From NCBI RefSeq assembly GCF_024684275.1, contig NZ_JAIKXF010000049.1:6233-70232 (forward strand): 64,000 nt of DNA, written 5' to 3'. Source of the DNA: Ruminococcus sp. (GTDB taxonomy: Bacteria > Bacillota_A > Clostridia > Oscillospirales > Ruminococcaceae). Below are positions 26,474-34,801 of this stretch, one piece after another (positions within the stretch are counted from its first letter, which is position 1; every line of letters starts with the position of its first letter). Both the position numbers and the translations under genes were made by a program. Below the pieces are notes generated by a model. The model searched no databases and was not told where the DNA came from. It was given only the letters and a program-made list of their open reading frames with translations.

Positions 26474-27184
26474 TTATTTGTCAAATACTCTTTCAGCGTC
26501 ATATCTCATCTGCTTTAAGAGCTCACGTCTCATAACTACAAGGTCGAAGATGTTTATCTCTCCGTCCTTACACATATCAGCCTGATACCAGTCATATATC
26601 TTTGCATCTGGCATATGCAGGATATACCTCTGAAGTGTGATGATATCCGCAACATTGAACTCGAAGTCACCGTTTGCGTCACCCGGGATATAGGCTACCT
26701 CGCCCATAAGCGGCGGGATCTCCTCCTCAGATGTGGTTGTTGTGGTTACAACAGTAGTAGTGGTCGCGGCAGTCATCGTTCCCATGAACGGCGGTATTTC
26801 CTCAGCAGTTGTTGTAGAAGGTCCCATCATTCCTCCTGCAACAGGCGGAATGGTAGTTGTTGTGACAGCAGGCGGAGCAACATCACCCATAAGCGGCGGA
26901 ATCTCCTCATCATATACAGTAGTTGTCGTCGCAGTTATAGGATCACCGACATTTATGGTAGTTATTTCCCTCGGAGCTGTTGTAACAGGTGCAATATCCA
27001 CACCTGCTGTCGAGACCATATCTTCATCGGTCGGATATGTAATATCTGCTATTTCGGTATCAGAACTTGTTCTCTGACCTGACAGACGCATGCTCTCCTC
27101 CGAGGATACCGAAACCGCATTGACAGAAGCACTGACTGTCACAGCTGCTAAAAGTGTCGATATTTCTTTAGTAAACTTCCTCAT
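26474..27184 (-). CDS. Secreted repeat protein with EEIPPLMG motifs and dockerin; candidate radical SAM substrate
   Basis: A 236-aa secreted protein. Signal peptide about 1-27. Residues 60-163 are Thr/Pro-rich and hold three copies of a short motif: EEIPPLMG at 93-100, EEIPPFMG at 128-135 and EEIPPLMG at 154-161. A looser copy, IPPVAGGMMG, is at 112-121. Each copy follows a run of threonines. A type I dockerin (about 166-222) has loops GDANGDFEFNVAD and DMCKDGEINIFD. There is no catalytic domain. The gene starts 2 nt after the stop of a radical SAM/SPASM gene, so both are on one transcript. I infer that the repeats may be modified by that enzyme before export; the modification is unknown. Confidence 0.85.
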   Translation of the reverse strand: MRKFTKEISTLLAAVTVSASVNAVSVSSEESMRLSGQRTSSDTEIADITYPTDEDMVSTAGVDIAPVTTAPREITTINVGDPITATTTTVYDEEIPPLMGDVAPPAVTTTTIPPVAGGMMGPSTTTAEEIPPFMGTMTAATTTTVVTTTTTSEEEIPPLMGEVAYIPGDANGDFEFNVADIITLQRYILHMPDAKIYDWYQADMCKDGEINIFDLVVMRRELLKQMRYDAERVFDK

Positions 27185-27186
27185 AA

Positions 27187-28197
27187 TTACTTACCTCCGT
27201 TTTCCTTATTGATCATTTCCAGTGCGGTCAGGATATGTACCTGTTCCTCCATGCAGGCGGCTTCGGAAATATCTCTTACCGTACCTGTTGTAGCCATTTT
27301 CCGGCAGGCACATGAGTTGCGGCAGTATTCTGCTATCTCACAGCCTCTGCACCTCTCAGACACCATTGAATAGTCGGGGTGCTCTTTTCTTGCTTTTTCA
27401 GCCTGTATACCAACAAAAACATCACCGCAGCGATATTCGGGTATATTCTGGAACTGAACACATGGATAAAAGCTTCCGTCCCAGTTTATAAATATCTTTT
27501 TTTTGCATATTTCGCAGAGATTTCGCTTTTTTTCCCTGATATTTTTCTTTTTTACAGCAAGCTCATATACGAAAAGGTCAGGGATTTCGGAGATCCTGCG
27601 CCATTGCTCCCTCATCATATCGCCGAAGCTGTCTGTATCCTCTGGAACAAGGAATGCGTCCATAGCCGCAGAGACCTTTTTAACGCCCATATTTTTAAGA
27701 TAGAGTATATTGTCGTATAATTCAGGAAGAGTCTGCTCTGTATAGACCAGCTGAACAAGTGTCTCGGGCTGATATTTCAGCAGCAATTCAAGATTTGCAT
27801 CAAGAACCGCCGTATCAGCGCCTCTGTCGGTACATTTTTTGCCGTCATGAGACATATTGATGATTATCTTTCTCTCTGCGCACCATTTGATAAAATCCTC
27901 GTCAAGGAGAGTACCGTTGGTGGTAATGACAAACTCTTTAGCTGTAAGGCTCTCGCAGTAGAATTTTACAGTGTCCTTATAGAGAAGCGGTTCGCCTCCG
28001 AAAAGATAGACCGTCCCTGCATCGCCCTGACTTTTAATATAATCAGCTATCTTGTCACGCGTTTCATCATTTATACAGCCATATTCCGTGTTAAGGCGGC
28101 GTTCATAGCAATAGCTGCATTTCAGATTGCATTTATTTGTTATGCTGATTGTATAATCCAGAATTACCACCTCTCTTCCGAATATTGACCTATTCAT
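27187..28197 (-). CDS. Radical SAM/SPASM peptide-maturase-like enzyme
   Basis: About 336 aa. The radical SAM cluster triad is CNLKCSYCYE; the SAM-binding YLFGGEPLLY follows. The C-terminal SPASM region has the ordered Cys pattern CEICKKK, GSFYPCVQF, CGDV, CRGCEIAEYCRNSC and a final Cys, enough for two auxiliary 4Fe-4S clusters. This pattern is typical of enzymes that modify peptides and of anaerobic sulfatase-maturase relatives. The start is uncertain: a TTGCAT-N17-TATACT promoter places transcription at about the ATG at 28197 (leaderless), and a GTG at 28170 follows a GGAAG site. The dockerin repeat protein is 2 nt downstream. Confidence 0.88.
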   Translation of the reverse strand: MNRSIFGREVVILDYTISITNKCNLKCSYCYERRLNTEYGCINDETRDKIADYIKSQGDAGTVYLFGGEPLLYKDTVKFYCESLTAKEFVITTNGTLLDEDFIKWCAERKIIINMSHDGKKCTDRGADTAVLDANLELLLKYQPETLVQLVYTEQTLPELYDNILYLKNMGVKKVSAAMDAFLVPEDTDSFGDMMREQWRRISEIPDLFVYELAVKKKNIREKKRNLCEICKKKIFINWDGSFYPCVQFQNIPEYRCGDVFVGIQAEKARKEHPDYSMVSERCRGCEIAEYCRNSCACRKMATTGTVRDISEAACMEEQVHILTALEMINKENGGK

Positions 28198-28203
28198 GTT
28201 ATC

Positions 28204-28232
28204 AGTATAATACATATCCATGAAAAATGCAA
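28204..28232 (-). promoter_or_regulatory. Promoter of the radical SAM operon
   Basis: On the minus strand, TTGCAT (28227-28232), 17-nt spacer and TATACT (28204-28209). The predicted transcription start is next to the ATG at 28197. Confidence 0.6.
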
Positions 28233-28398
28233 TATATTTCACAAAAATTAAGTAATAAAACCAAAGCAAAAGATTTACAGTTCCTACTTATTAGACGCTT
28301 GAAATTGAAGGATTTCTCACACTATTCCCGAAAAAAATGCAAGAAATTCCCTGCACATATTTAGCAGTTTTGCACAAATCAGAACTTGCTGCTAAATA

Positions 28399-28427
28399 TT
28401 GACTTTATCTTTGACATTTGATATAAT
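28399..28427 (+). promoter_or_regulatory. Promoter of the HTH/UDP-sugar dehydrogenase gene
   Basis: TTGACT (28399-28404), 17-nt spacer, TATAAT (28422-28427). The start codon at 28488 is about 55 nt downstream of the predicted start point. Confidence 0.75.
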
Positions 28428-28487
28428 ATATGCATAAAATGCAATCAATAAATGTCATTTTTGATGACATCAAACAGGAGATATATC

Positions 28488-29978
28488 ATGAAACATTTAT
28501 CATTGGAAAAGCTTGCAGAAATTGTCATCGCCAAAAGAAAAGCCGCTGGTTTGTCACAGACCGCCCTGTCCGAAAAGACAGGCATTAACCGAACCATGTT
28601 CACAAGGCTTGAGGCAGCTGATTACAGTCCCTCAGTAGACCAGCTTCTTGCCTTGTCTGATGTTCTCGGCTTTGACTACACTGACCTTTTTGTTGAGGAC
28701 ACAGCAAATGTCAAAACTGTTCCAAGAAAAAAGGTGGCTGTTGCAGGAACAGGCTATGTCGGGCTTTCACTTGCTGTTCTGCTCTCTCAGCACCACGACG
28801 TTACGGCTGTGGATATAATCCCTGAGAAGGTGGAAAAGCTCAACAGCTGGAAAAGTCCCATACAGGATGACTATATAGAAAAATACCTTGCAGAGCATGA
28901 GGAGCGGAAGCTCTCCCTCATAGCTTCAACAGACGGCGAAGCCGCATATAAGGACGCTGATTTTATCATTGTAGCTGCTCCTACCAACTATGATCCCAAA
29001 ACTAATTTTTTTGACTGCTCGGCTGTTGAAGCTGTCCTCGAGCTTATCAGAAAAGTAACGGCTGACAGTACCAAAAAGCCAACTATCGTCATAAAATCCA
29101 CTATTCCCGTGGGCTATACCGTACAGGTGCGCAAAAAGCTGGGCATGTATAATATTATTTTCAGCCCAGAATTTCTCCGTGAATCAAAAGCGCTCTATGA
29201 CAACCTGTACCCAAGCCGTATAATAGTCGGCTTTGATGAGGCAAACAGGGAATCCGCCGAGACCTTTGCGGCTATGCTTCAGCAGGGCGCTGTAAAGACT
29301 GATATACCTGTGCTTTTCATGGCTACTACAGAGGCAGAGGCAACAAAGCTTTTCGTAAACACCTACCTTGCCCTTCGCGTATCGTATTTCAACGAGCTCG
29401 ACACATACGCAGAGGTCAAGGAGCTGAATACCGCACATATCATAAAGGGAGTCTGCCTTGATCCCCGTGTGGGAGATTACTATAACAACCCTTCCTTCGG
29501 CTACGGCGGATACTGCCTGCCAAAGGACACAAAACAGCTCCTCGCCAATTATCAGAATGTGCCGCAGAACATGATGACGGCTATCGTCGAGAGCAACAGG
29601 ACACGAAAGGACTTCATAGCTGACAGAGTTCTCGAAATGGCAGGCGGCTACAGCTATATGTCAAATAATCAGTTCGACAGCAGCATGGAAAAGGACGTAG
29701 TCGTGGGAATTTACCGCCTGACTATGAAATCCAACAGCGACAACTTCCGTCAGTCCTCTATTCAGGGCGTTATGAAGCGCATTAAGGCTAAGGGAGCAAC
29801 TGTAGTCATCTATGAGCCCACCCTCGAAAACGGAAGTACCTTCTTTGGCTCGCTGGTCGTCAACGACCTGAAAAAATTCAAGAAGATGTGCGGCTGTATA
29901 GTGGCAAACAGATATAACAGCGTTCTTGATGATGTTGCAGACAAGGTCTACACCCGTGACCTTTTCAAAAGAGACTAA
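28488..29978 (+). CDS. XRE-type HTH fused to UDP-glucose/GDP-mannose dehydrogenase
   Basis: A 496-aa protein. Residues 8-66 are an XRE/Cro HTH ([20 protein letters not shown]). From about 82, a complete nucleotide-sugar dehydrogenase follows: NAD site GTGYVG (87-92), EFLRES, NAD/substrate-site K287 in [13 protein letters not shown] and catalytic Cys343 in GGYCLPKD. It would oxidise a UDP-hexose to the uronic acid with two NAD. The AGGAGATATATC-ATG start at 28488 is preferred to the upstream frame. The fusion suggests an enzyme that also binds DNA, perhaps reporting NAD or UDP-sugar status. It lies 4 kb from the polysaccharide operon and divergent from the radical SAM gene. Confidence 0.9.
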   Translation: MKHLSLEKLAEIVIAKRKAAGLSQTALSEKTGINRTMFTRLEAADYSPSVDQLLALSDVLGFDYTDLFVEDTANVKTVPRKKVAVAGTGYVGLSLAVLLSQHHDVTAVDIIPEKVEKLNSWKSPIQDDYIEKYLAEHEERKLSLIASTDGEAAYKDADFIIVAAPTNYDPKTNFFDCSAVEAVLELIRKVTADSTKKPTIVIKSTIPVGYTVQVRKKLGMYNIIFSPEFLRESKALYDNLYPSRIIVGFDEANRESAETFAAMLQQGAVKTDIPVLFMATTEAEATKLFVNTYLALRVSYFNELDTYAEVKELNTAHIIKGVCLDPRVGDYYNNPSFGYGGYCLPKDTKQLLANYQNVPQNMMTAIVESNRTRKDFIADRVLEMAGGYSYMSNNQFDSSMEKDVVVGIYRLTMKSNSDNFRQSSIQGVMKRIKAKGATVVIYEPTLENGSTFFGSLVVNDLKKFKKMCGCIVANRYNSVLDDVADKVYTRDLFKRD

Positions 29979-30138
29979 AATACAGCATAATTAATAAATA
30001 CAGGATCTATTATTAAAGCAGATCGCACAAAGTTTGGCTTTTTACAAATAAATCACAAAATAAACGCGTAGTTTTCCTTTCTCATATCGTCTAATAAGTG
30101 AAAAGCTCGGAAAAGGGCTTTCGGGAAGGAGTAGTTCA

Positions 30139-30699
30139 ATGAATAACGGTGCAAGTAGCTACCGCCGTTTTCGTGACTATGGTGATGTACAGGGTTTAGA
30201 TGAGATAATAATAGAATACAGCGACGGTCTGATACTTTACCTGACAAGTATCGTCGGGAATATACAGACCGCAGAAGAGCTGACAGAAGATACTTTCGTC
30301 CTGCTCGGTACAAAAAAGCCGAAATTCAAGGAGAAAAGCTCTTTCAAGACGTGGCTCTATGCTATCGGCAGAAATATTGCGATAGATCATCTTCGCAAAA
30401 CTGCCGCTAAGGTATGCGTTTCTATTGAAGAGACACCTGAAATGATGGATGATGAAACTGCTGTTGAAGAAGCATACATCAAAAAAGAACAGCAGATAGC
30501 CATACATAAGGCAATGCGCAAGCTTCATCCGAAATATCAGCAGGTGCTCTGGCTCATTTATTTTGAAGGATTCAGCAATAAGGAAGCAGCAAAAATCATG
30601 AAAAAAAGTCTCCGAAGTCTTGAATCCATTCTATACCGTGCTCGAAAATCACTCAGATCACAGCTTGAAACGGAGGGCTTTGAATATGTTGAAGCATGA
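30139..30699 (+). CDS. ECF-type RNA polymerase sigma factor
   Basis: A 186-aa ECF sigma factor. Region 2 is about 20-85 (TAEELTEDTFVLLGTKKP and SSFKTWLYAIGRNIAIDHLRK). Region 4 is about 125-178 (HPKYQQVLWLIYFEGFSNKEAAKIM with its HTH). It is of a different subgroup from the two other sigma factors in this window. AAGGAG precedes the start. The next gene overlaps by 14 nt and encodes its probable membrane partner. Confidence 0.93.
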   Translation: MNNGASSYRRFRDYGDVQGLDEIIIEYSDGLILYLTSIVGNIQTAEELTEDTFVLLGTKKPKFKEKSSFKTWLYAIGRNIAIDHLRKTAAKVCVSIEETPEMMDDETAVEEAYIKKEQQIAIHKAMRKLHPKYQQVLWLIYFEGFSNKEAAKIMKKSLRSLESILYRARKSLRSQLETEGFEYVEA

Positions 30700-32485
30700 A
30701 GAGATGATCGAGAATGTACACCGCCGCATAGCTCAATATGAGGAGGAACAGAAAATGAAACATTCTAAAAATATTAAATTCTTTTCAGCTAAGCCGGATA
30801 TAAAAACAGAAGAAAACAGAACAAATGAAGATGGATATATAGACGTTGTAAGCGGTACTGACATTGTCAGACCTGCAAACAAAGTACTGCGTATAGTAAG
30901 CACTGCAGCGGCAGCTGCCCTTCTTGTGACGGGTATCGGTGCAACAGGCTTTCTGATGCAGAGAAATAAGTCAAATAATAAGAATAAGTCTGAGAATGAA
31001 GTCTATTTGACCGAAGCAACAGATCCGAATCTGGTAAAACCGATAGGTGATAATTCTGTCGCACCATTTGCCGATTTCAATCAGCTGCTATTCTCATTAT
31101 ACATTCTTAACCAGGATATTGAAGAGTACTCAGATGTCACATATAATAAGCTTGCCACTTTCCTTAACGGCTTCAACTGGGGCGAGGGCGCTGAAATTGC
31201 TGAAAGTGATATTCCTGATTTTGATGAATATGAAGGCAATGGATACGGCATCTTCTGGAAAAACGGAGATTTATACTTTAATGTCTACATTACGGAAGAC
31301 GGAAAAGCATATTATATTAAGTCAAAGTGTAATCCTATCGGAGGAGCATTTGAGTATCCTGTCACTGACAGCGCAGTCTTTAATATTGATTATGATAGCT
31401 TTGACAAAGGCGTAAAGGATATACTGAAGCAGAATAAGCCTGAAACAGGCAATTCTCTCAGTCAGATGGAGATAAAAAGACTTTCTGAGGGCAAATTCCA
31501 GGAAGCTGAGCTGTATTATGAAATGGGTACTGGAAGTGAGCAGATAATCCCGGAAAAGGCTGAAACAAAGAACGCTCTCAGTAAATTCCTCGAAAAGGAT
31601 TTCCTGACCATGCTTAAAAAGTCCGGTTCAGACAGCGATTCAGCAAATGAATTAATGTATATGGTGGTTCGCTGCTTTAAGACCAGCGATACAACTGTAT
31701 GCAGAGAGAGCTTCTTCATTTACACCAGCGGATTTGTCAACCTCTGTTCCTATGATCTGACCGATAAAGACGAGATCCCTACAGGTACTTGGAATTACTA
31801 TATCGATACCGCAGAGTTTGAGACTGTTCTCAATGACATTTTAAGCGGCAAATATGATACTAAATATTCCTCTGAGGTCAAGACAACCACAACCGCTGTA
31901 ACTACATCTGTAACAACATCTGCAACTACAGCTGAAACTACAGCTGAAACTACTGAAGCTGCTGAACAGGCTCTGCCTCCCGCGGAAGAACCCGAGGAAA
32001 AAGAGCCGACTGATGAAGATATTGTCAGAGCGTTTTACCTGGAGATGCATAACGGTAATGACGGTTCCTTCAATGGCACTTACGAGGGATATGATGAAAA
32101 TGGAAATTGGATCGACTACAAGAATGAAATAAACTATATGCTTCATAAAGCTGAGATGATTCCATTTGACAGGGTACTCGGTACGATCGCAGATGAAGAG
32201 GATGCTATTGCAAAAGGCAGAGAGGCACTGCTCAAGCTCATGGGTCAGGAGTATATCGATAACCGTGACAGAGAATATATAGAACGCCCTGACGGCACAA
32301 GGATAATAAGAGACAATCCTTGTTATATTGCAAACTATTATGAGGATTATGACATATGGTTTTTCCATCCTACATTATTCCAAGGCTCATCAGAAGACGG
32401 TAAATTGCGTGTAGGTACACCCGGTACTGTTCCGTACTTTTATATCCGCGGCTGCGACGGCAAGATATTAGCTTACTGGTGTTAA
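30686..32485 (+). CDS. Membrane anti-sigma-like protein with Thr-rich linker and sensor region
   Basis: A 599-aa protein. The cytosolic N-terminus (1-68) begins MLKHEEMIENVHRRIAQYEEE. One membrane segment is at about 70-95 (AAAAALLVTGIGATGFLM). An acidic external region follows, with a Thr/Ala/Glu-rich linker at about 395-425 and a second external domain of some 160 residues ending in YFYIRGCDGKILAYWC. The start at 30686 overlaps the sigma factor by 14 nt, with GGAGGG upstream; the longer frame has no support. Order and topology match Clostridia sigma/anti-sigma pairs that sense polysaccharide outside the cell, but no carbohydrate-binding module is recognised. Confidence 0.68.
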   Translation: MLKHEEMIENVHRRIAQYEEEQKMKHSKNIKFFSAKPDIKTEENRTNEDGYIDVVSGTDIVRPANKVLRIVSTAAAAALLVTGIGATGFLMQRNKSNNKNKSENEVYLTEATDPNLVKPIGDNSVAPFADFNQLLFSLYILNQDIEEYSDVTYNKLATFLNGFNWGEGAEIAESDIPDFDEYEGNGYGIFWKNGDLYFNVYITEDGKAYYIKSKCNPIGGAFEYPVTDSAVFNIDYDSFDKGVKDILKQNKPETGNSLSQMEIKRLSEGKFQEAELYYEMGTGSEQIIPEKAETKNALSKFLEKDFLTMLKKSGSDSDSANELMYMVVRCFKTSDTTVCRESFFIYTSGFVNLCSYDLTDKDEIPTGTWNYYIDTAEFETVLNDILSGKYDTKYSSEVKTTTTAVTTSVTTSATTAETTAETTEAAEQALPPAEEPEEKEPTDEDIVRAFYLEMHNGNDGSFNGTYEGYDENGNWIDYKNEINYMLHKAEMIPFDRVLGTIADEEDAIAKGREALLKLMGQEYIDNRDREYIERPDGTRIIRDNPCYIANYYEDYDIWFFHPTLFQGSSEDGKLRVGTPGTVPYFYIRGCDGKILAYWC

Positions 32486-32577
32486 AACTGCTTTAACATC
32501 GGCAGAACAGCTTATATCACGGAAGCTTCTGCACTGACAAATAAACAAATAAACACGGACAAAGAAAGATATATAAA

Positions 32578-32693
32578 GGGACGGCAATAGTCTGCTCACC
32601 TTAACGGAAAAACAGGGTTACCGAGCCTGAAATTTCAGTCTCGTAAATATAACCTGCGTTCCGCCGGAGGGGGCTCACCTTGCCGTCCCTTTT
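32578..32693 (+). ncRNA. Candidate structured RNA of about 112 nt
   Basis: A perfect 10-bp outer stem, GGGACGGCAA (32578-32587) with TTGCCGTCCC (32680-32689), is followed by TTTT. Inside are CGGAA/TTCCG (32605-32609 and 32659-32663), CAGGGTTA/TAACCTG (32613-32620 and 32650-32656), CGAG/CTCG (32622-32625 and 32640-32643) and an apical TGAAATTTCA palindrome. The sequence GCTCACCTT occurs on both sides of the internal loop (32594-32602 and 32673-32681). A TATATAA box lies just upstream. No known RNA family was recognised; 6S RNA is normally much longer. Confidence 0.55.
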
Positions 32694-32834
32694 GCGGCTC
32701 TCATTTGTAGGAGCTGCACAATGAACCTATAATAATTTTAGTAAAAATGCAGATTGAAGGCTTTGCTCCTATATGTTAAAATAAGGGTATATTCAGAGAT
32801 GCCCTTTAGTTTAATGCCAAAGGAGGACTATACT

Positions 32835-33359
32835 ATGGGACTGTTTTCAAAGCTTCTCGGTGAAAATTCCGAGCTTGGAGGACTTATCAAGGACGTTGCC
32901 AACGCGATCAAGCAGGAGTCTGTAAATCTGCATGAGAACGAAGAAACCAAGACCGAGACCACCTATGGGAATGACAATGTGGAGATCATAGAAACTGACC
33001 GTGAAATAGGTCCTTCCGGCTTTTCATGGGGACCTTTCATGCCTCATGAGGAGAATCAGTACAACTTCAGCGGCACCTACAAGGAATACTTTGACCATGT
33101 GTTCAGAAGCGATTTTCCTGAGTATCACATAGAATCAGTTGATGTAAACAACGGCAGAGCTACTGTGTTTACCTTCTGGAGCGGCGATAAAAAGGTACTG
33201 GTGACAGAGCTTCTCTCAAGAAAGAGCTCAGTATACAAGCTCCGCGCCGACTGCAAGGCCGAGGGCATAGCATATCTTCGCTTTTACTACGATTATGACG
33301 GCTGGTGGAACACCAGAGAGTACGTAAAATATCGTACACGCAAAGCCCTCGGGCTATAA
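32835..33359 (+). CDS. Conserved-looking protein of unknown function
   Basis: A 174-aa cytosolic protein. Residues 1-60 are helical and acidic (MGLFSKLLGENSELGG). Residues 82-174 form a compact domain with VTELLSRKSSVYKLRADC and AEGIAYLRFYYDYDGWWNT. I recall similar domain strings in many gut Clostridia, without a function; an alpha/beta endonuclease-like fold is possible but not shown. The start at 32835 follows AAAGGAGG. It is flanked by two structured RNA candidates and followed by a reverse transcriptase gene. Confidence 0.75.
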   Translation: MGLFSKLLGENSELGGLIKDVANAIKQESVNLHENEETKTETTYGNDNVEIIETDREIGPSGFSWGPFMPHEENQYNFSGTYKEYFDHVFRSDFPEYHIESVDVNNGRATVFTFWSGDKKVLVTELLSRKSSVYKLRADCKAEGIAYLRFYYDYDGWWNTREYVKYRTRKALGL

Positions 33360-33365
33360 AATGAA

Positions 33366-33502
33366 AAAAACAGAAAGAGAACGCTTTGCGCCTGCGGCGG
33401 ATCAGGCACGGTTCAGCACAGAGCTTCGCAGGCAGCCGAATCGTGTACGGTCTTGTACTTCCAAGAATTTTCTTGGATTTAACGATTTCTCTTTCTGTTT
33501 TT
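33366..33502 (+). ncRNA. Candidate structured RNA with terminal inverted repeat, upstream of a reverse transcriptase
   Basis: The ends form a perfect 16-bp stem (33366-33381 with 33487-33502, outer strand AAAAACAGAAAGAGAA). Inside are a 7-bp stem GCCTGCG/CGCAGGC (33390-33396 and 33427-33433) and a perfect hairpin CCAAGAA/TTCTTGG (33461-33476). It lies between the stop of the unknown gene at 33359 and the reverse transcriptase start at 33524. Retron msr-msd RNAs and DRT2-type RNAs lie in this position, and retron RNAs also have closing inverted repeats. The fold could alternatively be an elaborate terminator for the upstream gene. Confidence 0.5.
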
Positions 33503-33523
33503 CTATATTTCAAGGAGATAATC

Positions 33524-34735
33524 ATGTCATTATTGGATAAGCTTTCTCAGCGTGAATGCTGGGAGAGCTTTTATAAATACAAATCCTCTCTTACAGGAGG
33601 AACTCAAATTGTAAAGGAGCTCCGCCGTTTCATCGACAGCGAAAAATATATCCCCGTATGCCAAAGGATAATGAACGGAGAAGCCTTCCCACTGCCTAGT
33701 AAATCCGTCATAAGCAAGCAGGACACTCAAAAAAAGCGCGTGGTCTATACCTATCCTGAAACCGAAAACATGGTCCTGAAGCTGCTGACCTATCTGCTCC
33801 TGAGAAAATACGACGGTATTTTCAGTACCGGGCTTTACTCGTTCCGCCCCAACATAACGGCAAAGGACGCTGTCCGACAGCTGACCAGAGCTCCGCATAT
33901 CAATGAAATGTATTCCTATAAAGCGGATATAAGCAACTACTTCAATTCAGTACCTGTTGAAAGGCTGCTGCCCATGCTGAACAATGTACTTTCAGATGAT
34001 GAGGAGCTGTATGCTTTCCTCAGCAGTCTGCTCTCAGAGCCTCGGGTTATAGAAGAAAACAATATCATCATCGAAGAAAAGGGCATAATGGCAGGCACTC
34101 CCCTTTCAGCCTTTTACGCCGACCTTTACCTTATGGAGCTTGACCGCTGCTTCACCGAAAAGAATATCCCCTACGGACGGTACTCAGACGATGTGATACT
34201 CTTTGCGGATTCGGCGGAAAAATGCAGAGGATACGCAGAGCTTCTCCGCAGCTTCATTGCTGACCGCGGACTGGACATAAACCCGAATAAGGAAAGCTTC
34301 TGCGCCCCCGGTGAGGGCTGGATATTTCTCGGTTTTTCGTATAAAAACGGAATAATTGATATTGCTCCTGCTTCGGTGGAGAAGATGAAGAACAAAATGC
34401 GCCGCAAGACAAGAGCCTTACAGCGCTGGAGGCAGCGAAATGAGCTCAGCGGTGAAAAGGCTGCCCTTGCATTTATACGCATATTCAACAGCAAGCTCTT
34501 TGAATGTTCCGAAAACAGCGATCTTACATGGAATAAATGGTTTTTTTCGGTTATTAATACTGATATAAGCCTCAGATGTATCGACAACTATGCTCAGGAC
34601 TGCGTTCGGTTTCTTGTCAGCGGAAAACGCACCAAATCGCGTTTCAATGTAAGATATGAGGAGATCCGCAGCTTAGGTCTCAGAAGTCTGGTACATGAGT
34701 TTTACCTAAAAAAGAACAATAACACCCTGCGCTGA
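33524..34735 (+). CDS. Stand-alone reverse transcriptase
   Basis: A 403-aa RNA-directed DNA polymerase. The palm motifs are KADISNYFNSV (133-143, first catalytic Asp), GIMAGTPLSAFYADLYL (187-203) and YSDDVILFA (220-228, the YxDD active site). WIFLGFSYKNG (266-276) and a basic thumb-like region follow. The motif-4 string AGTPLS differs from group II intron QGGPLSP and from the DGR-type QGxxxS/IGG forms. There is no maturase X or HNH domain, and the retron VTG motif was not found. No group II intron domain V was recognised around it. The start at 33524 has an AAGGAG site; the longer frame upstream overlaps the structured RNA. Confidence 0.87.
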   Translation: MSLLDKLSQRECWESFYKYKSSLTGGTQIVKELRRFIDSEKYIPVCQRIMNGEAFPLPSKSVISKQDTQKKRVVYTYPETENMVLKLLTYLLLRKYDGIFSTGLYSFRPNITAKDAVRQLTRAPHINEMYSYKADISNYFNSVPVERLLPMLNNVLSDDEELYAFLSSLLSEPRVIEENNIIIEEKGIMAGTPLSAFYADLYLMELDRCFTEKNIPYGRYSDDVILFADSAEKCRGYAELLRSFIADRGLDINPNKESFCAPGEGWIFLGFSYKNGIIDIAPASVEKMKNKMRRKTRALQRWRQRNELSGEKAALAFIRIFNSKLFECSENSDLTWNKWFFSVINTDISLRCIDNYAQDCVRFLVSGKRTKSRFNVRYEEIRSLGLRSLVHEFYLKKNNNTLR

Positions 34736-34758
34736 AAAAGCACAGGGTGTTATCTTAC
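34719..34758 (+). terminator. Terminator of the reverse transcriptase gene
   Basis: ATAACACCCTG (34719-34729 core) pairs with CAGGGTGTTAT (34743-34753). A short T-rich tail follows. Confidence 0.75.
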
Positions 34759-34801
34759 TATTCAGGCTTTATACCGGTTTCATTCAAAAAGCAACCCATT
34801 T

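Noticed and set aside
26733..27077. Val-rich open frame on the plus strand opposite the repeat-dockerin gene
   Set aside because: It is the antisense of the Thr/Pro-rich repeat region; low complexity and no ribosome site.
32578..32693. 6S RNA, SRP RNA or RNase P RNA
   Set aside because: Too short for 6S, and the conserved strings of SRP RNA and RNase P RNA are absent. Some loop features recall 6S RNA, so a profile search would be decisive.
33366..34735. Group II intron encoding the reverse transcriptase
   Set aside because: No domain V or intron boundary sequences recognised, no maturase or endonuclease domain, and the RT has its own ribosome site and terminator.
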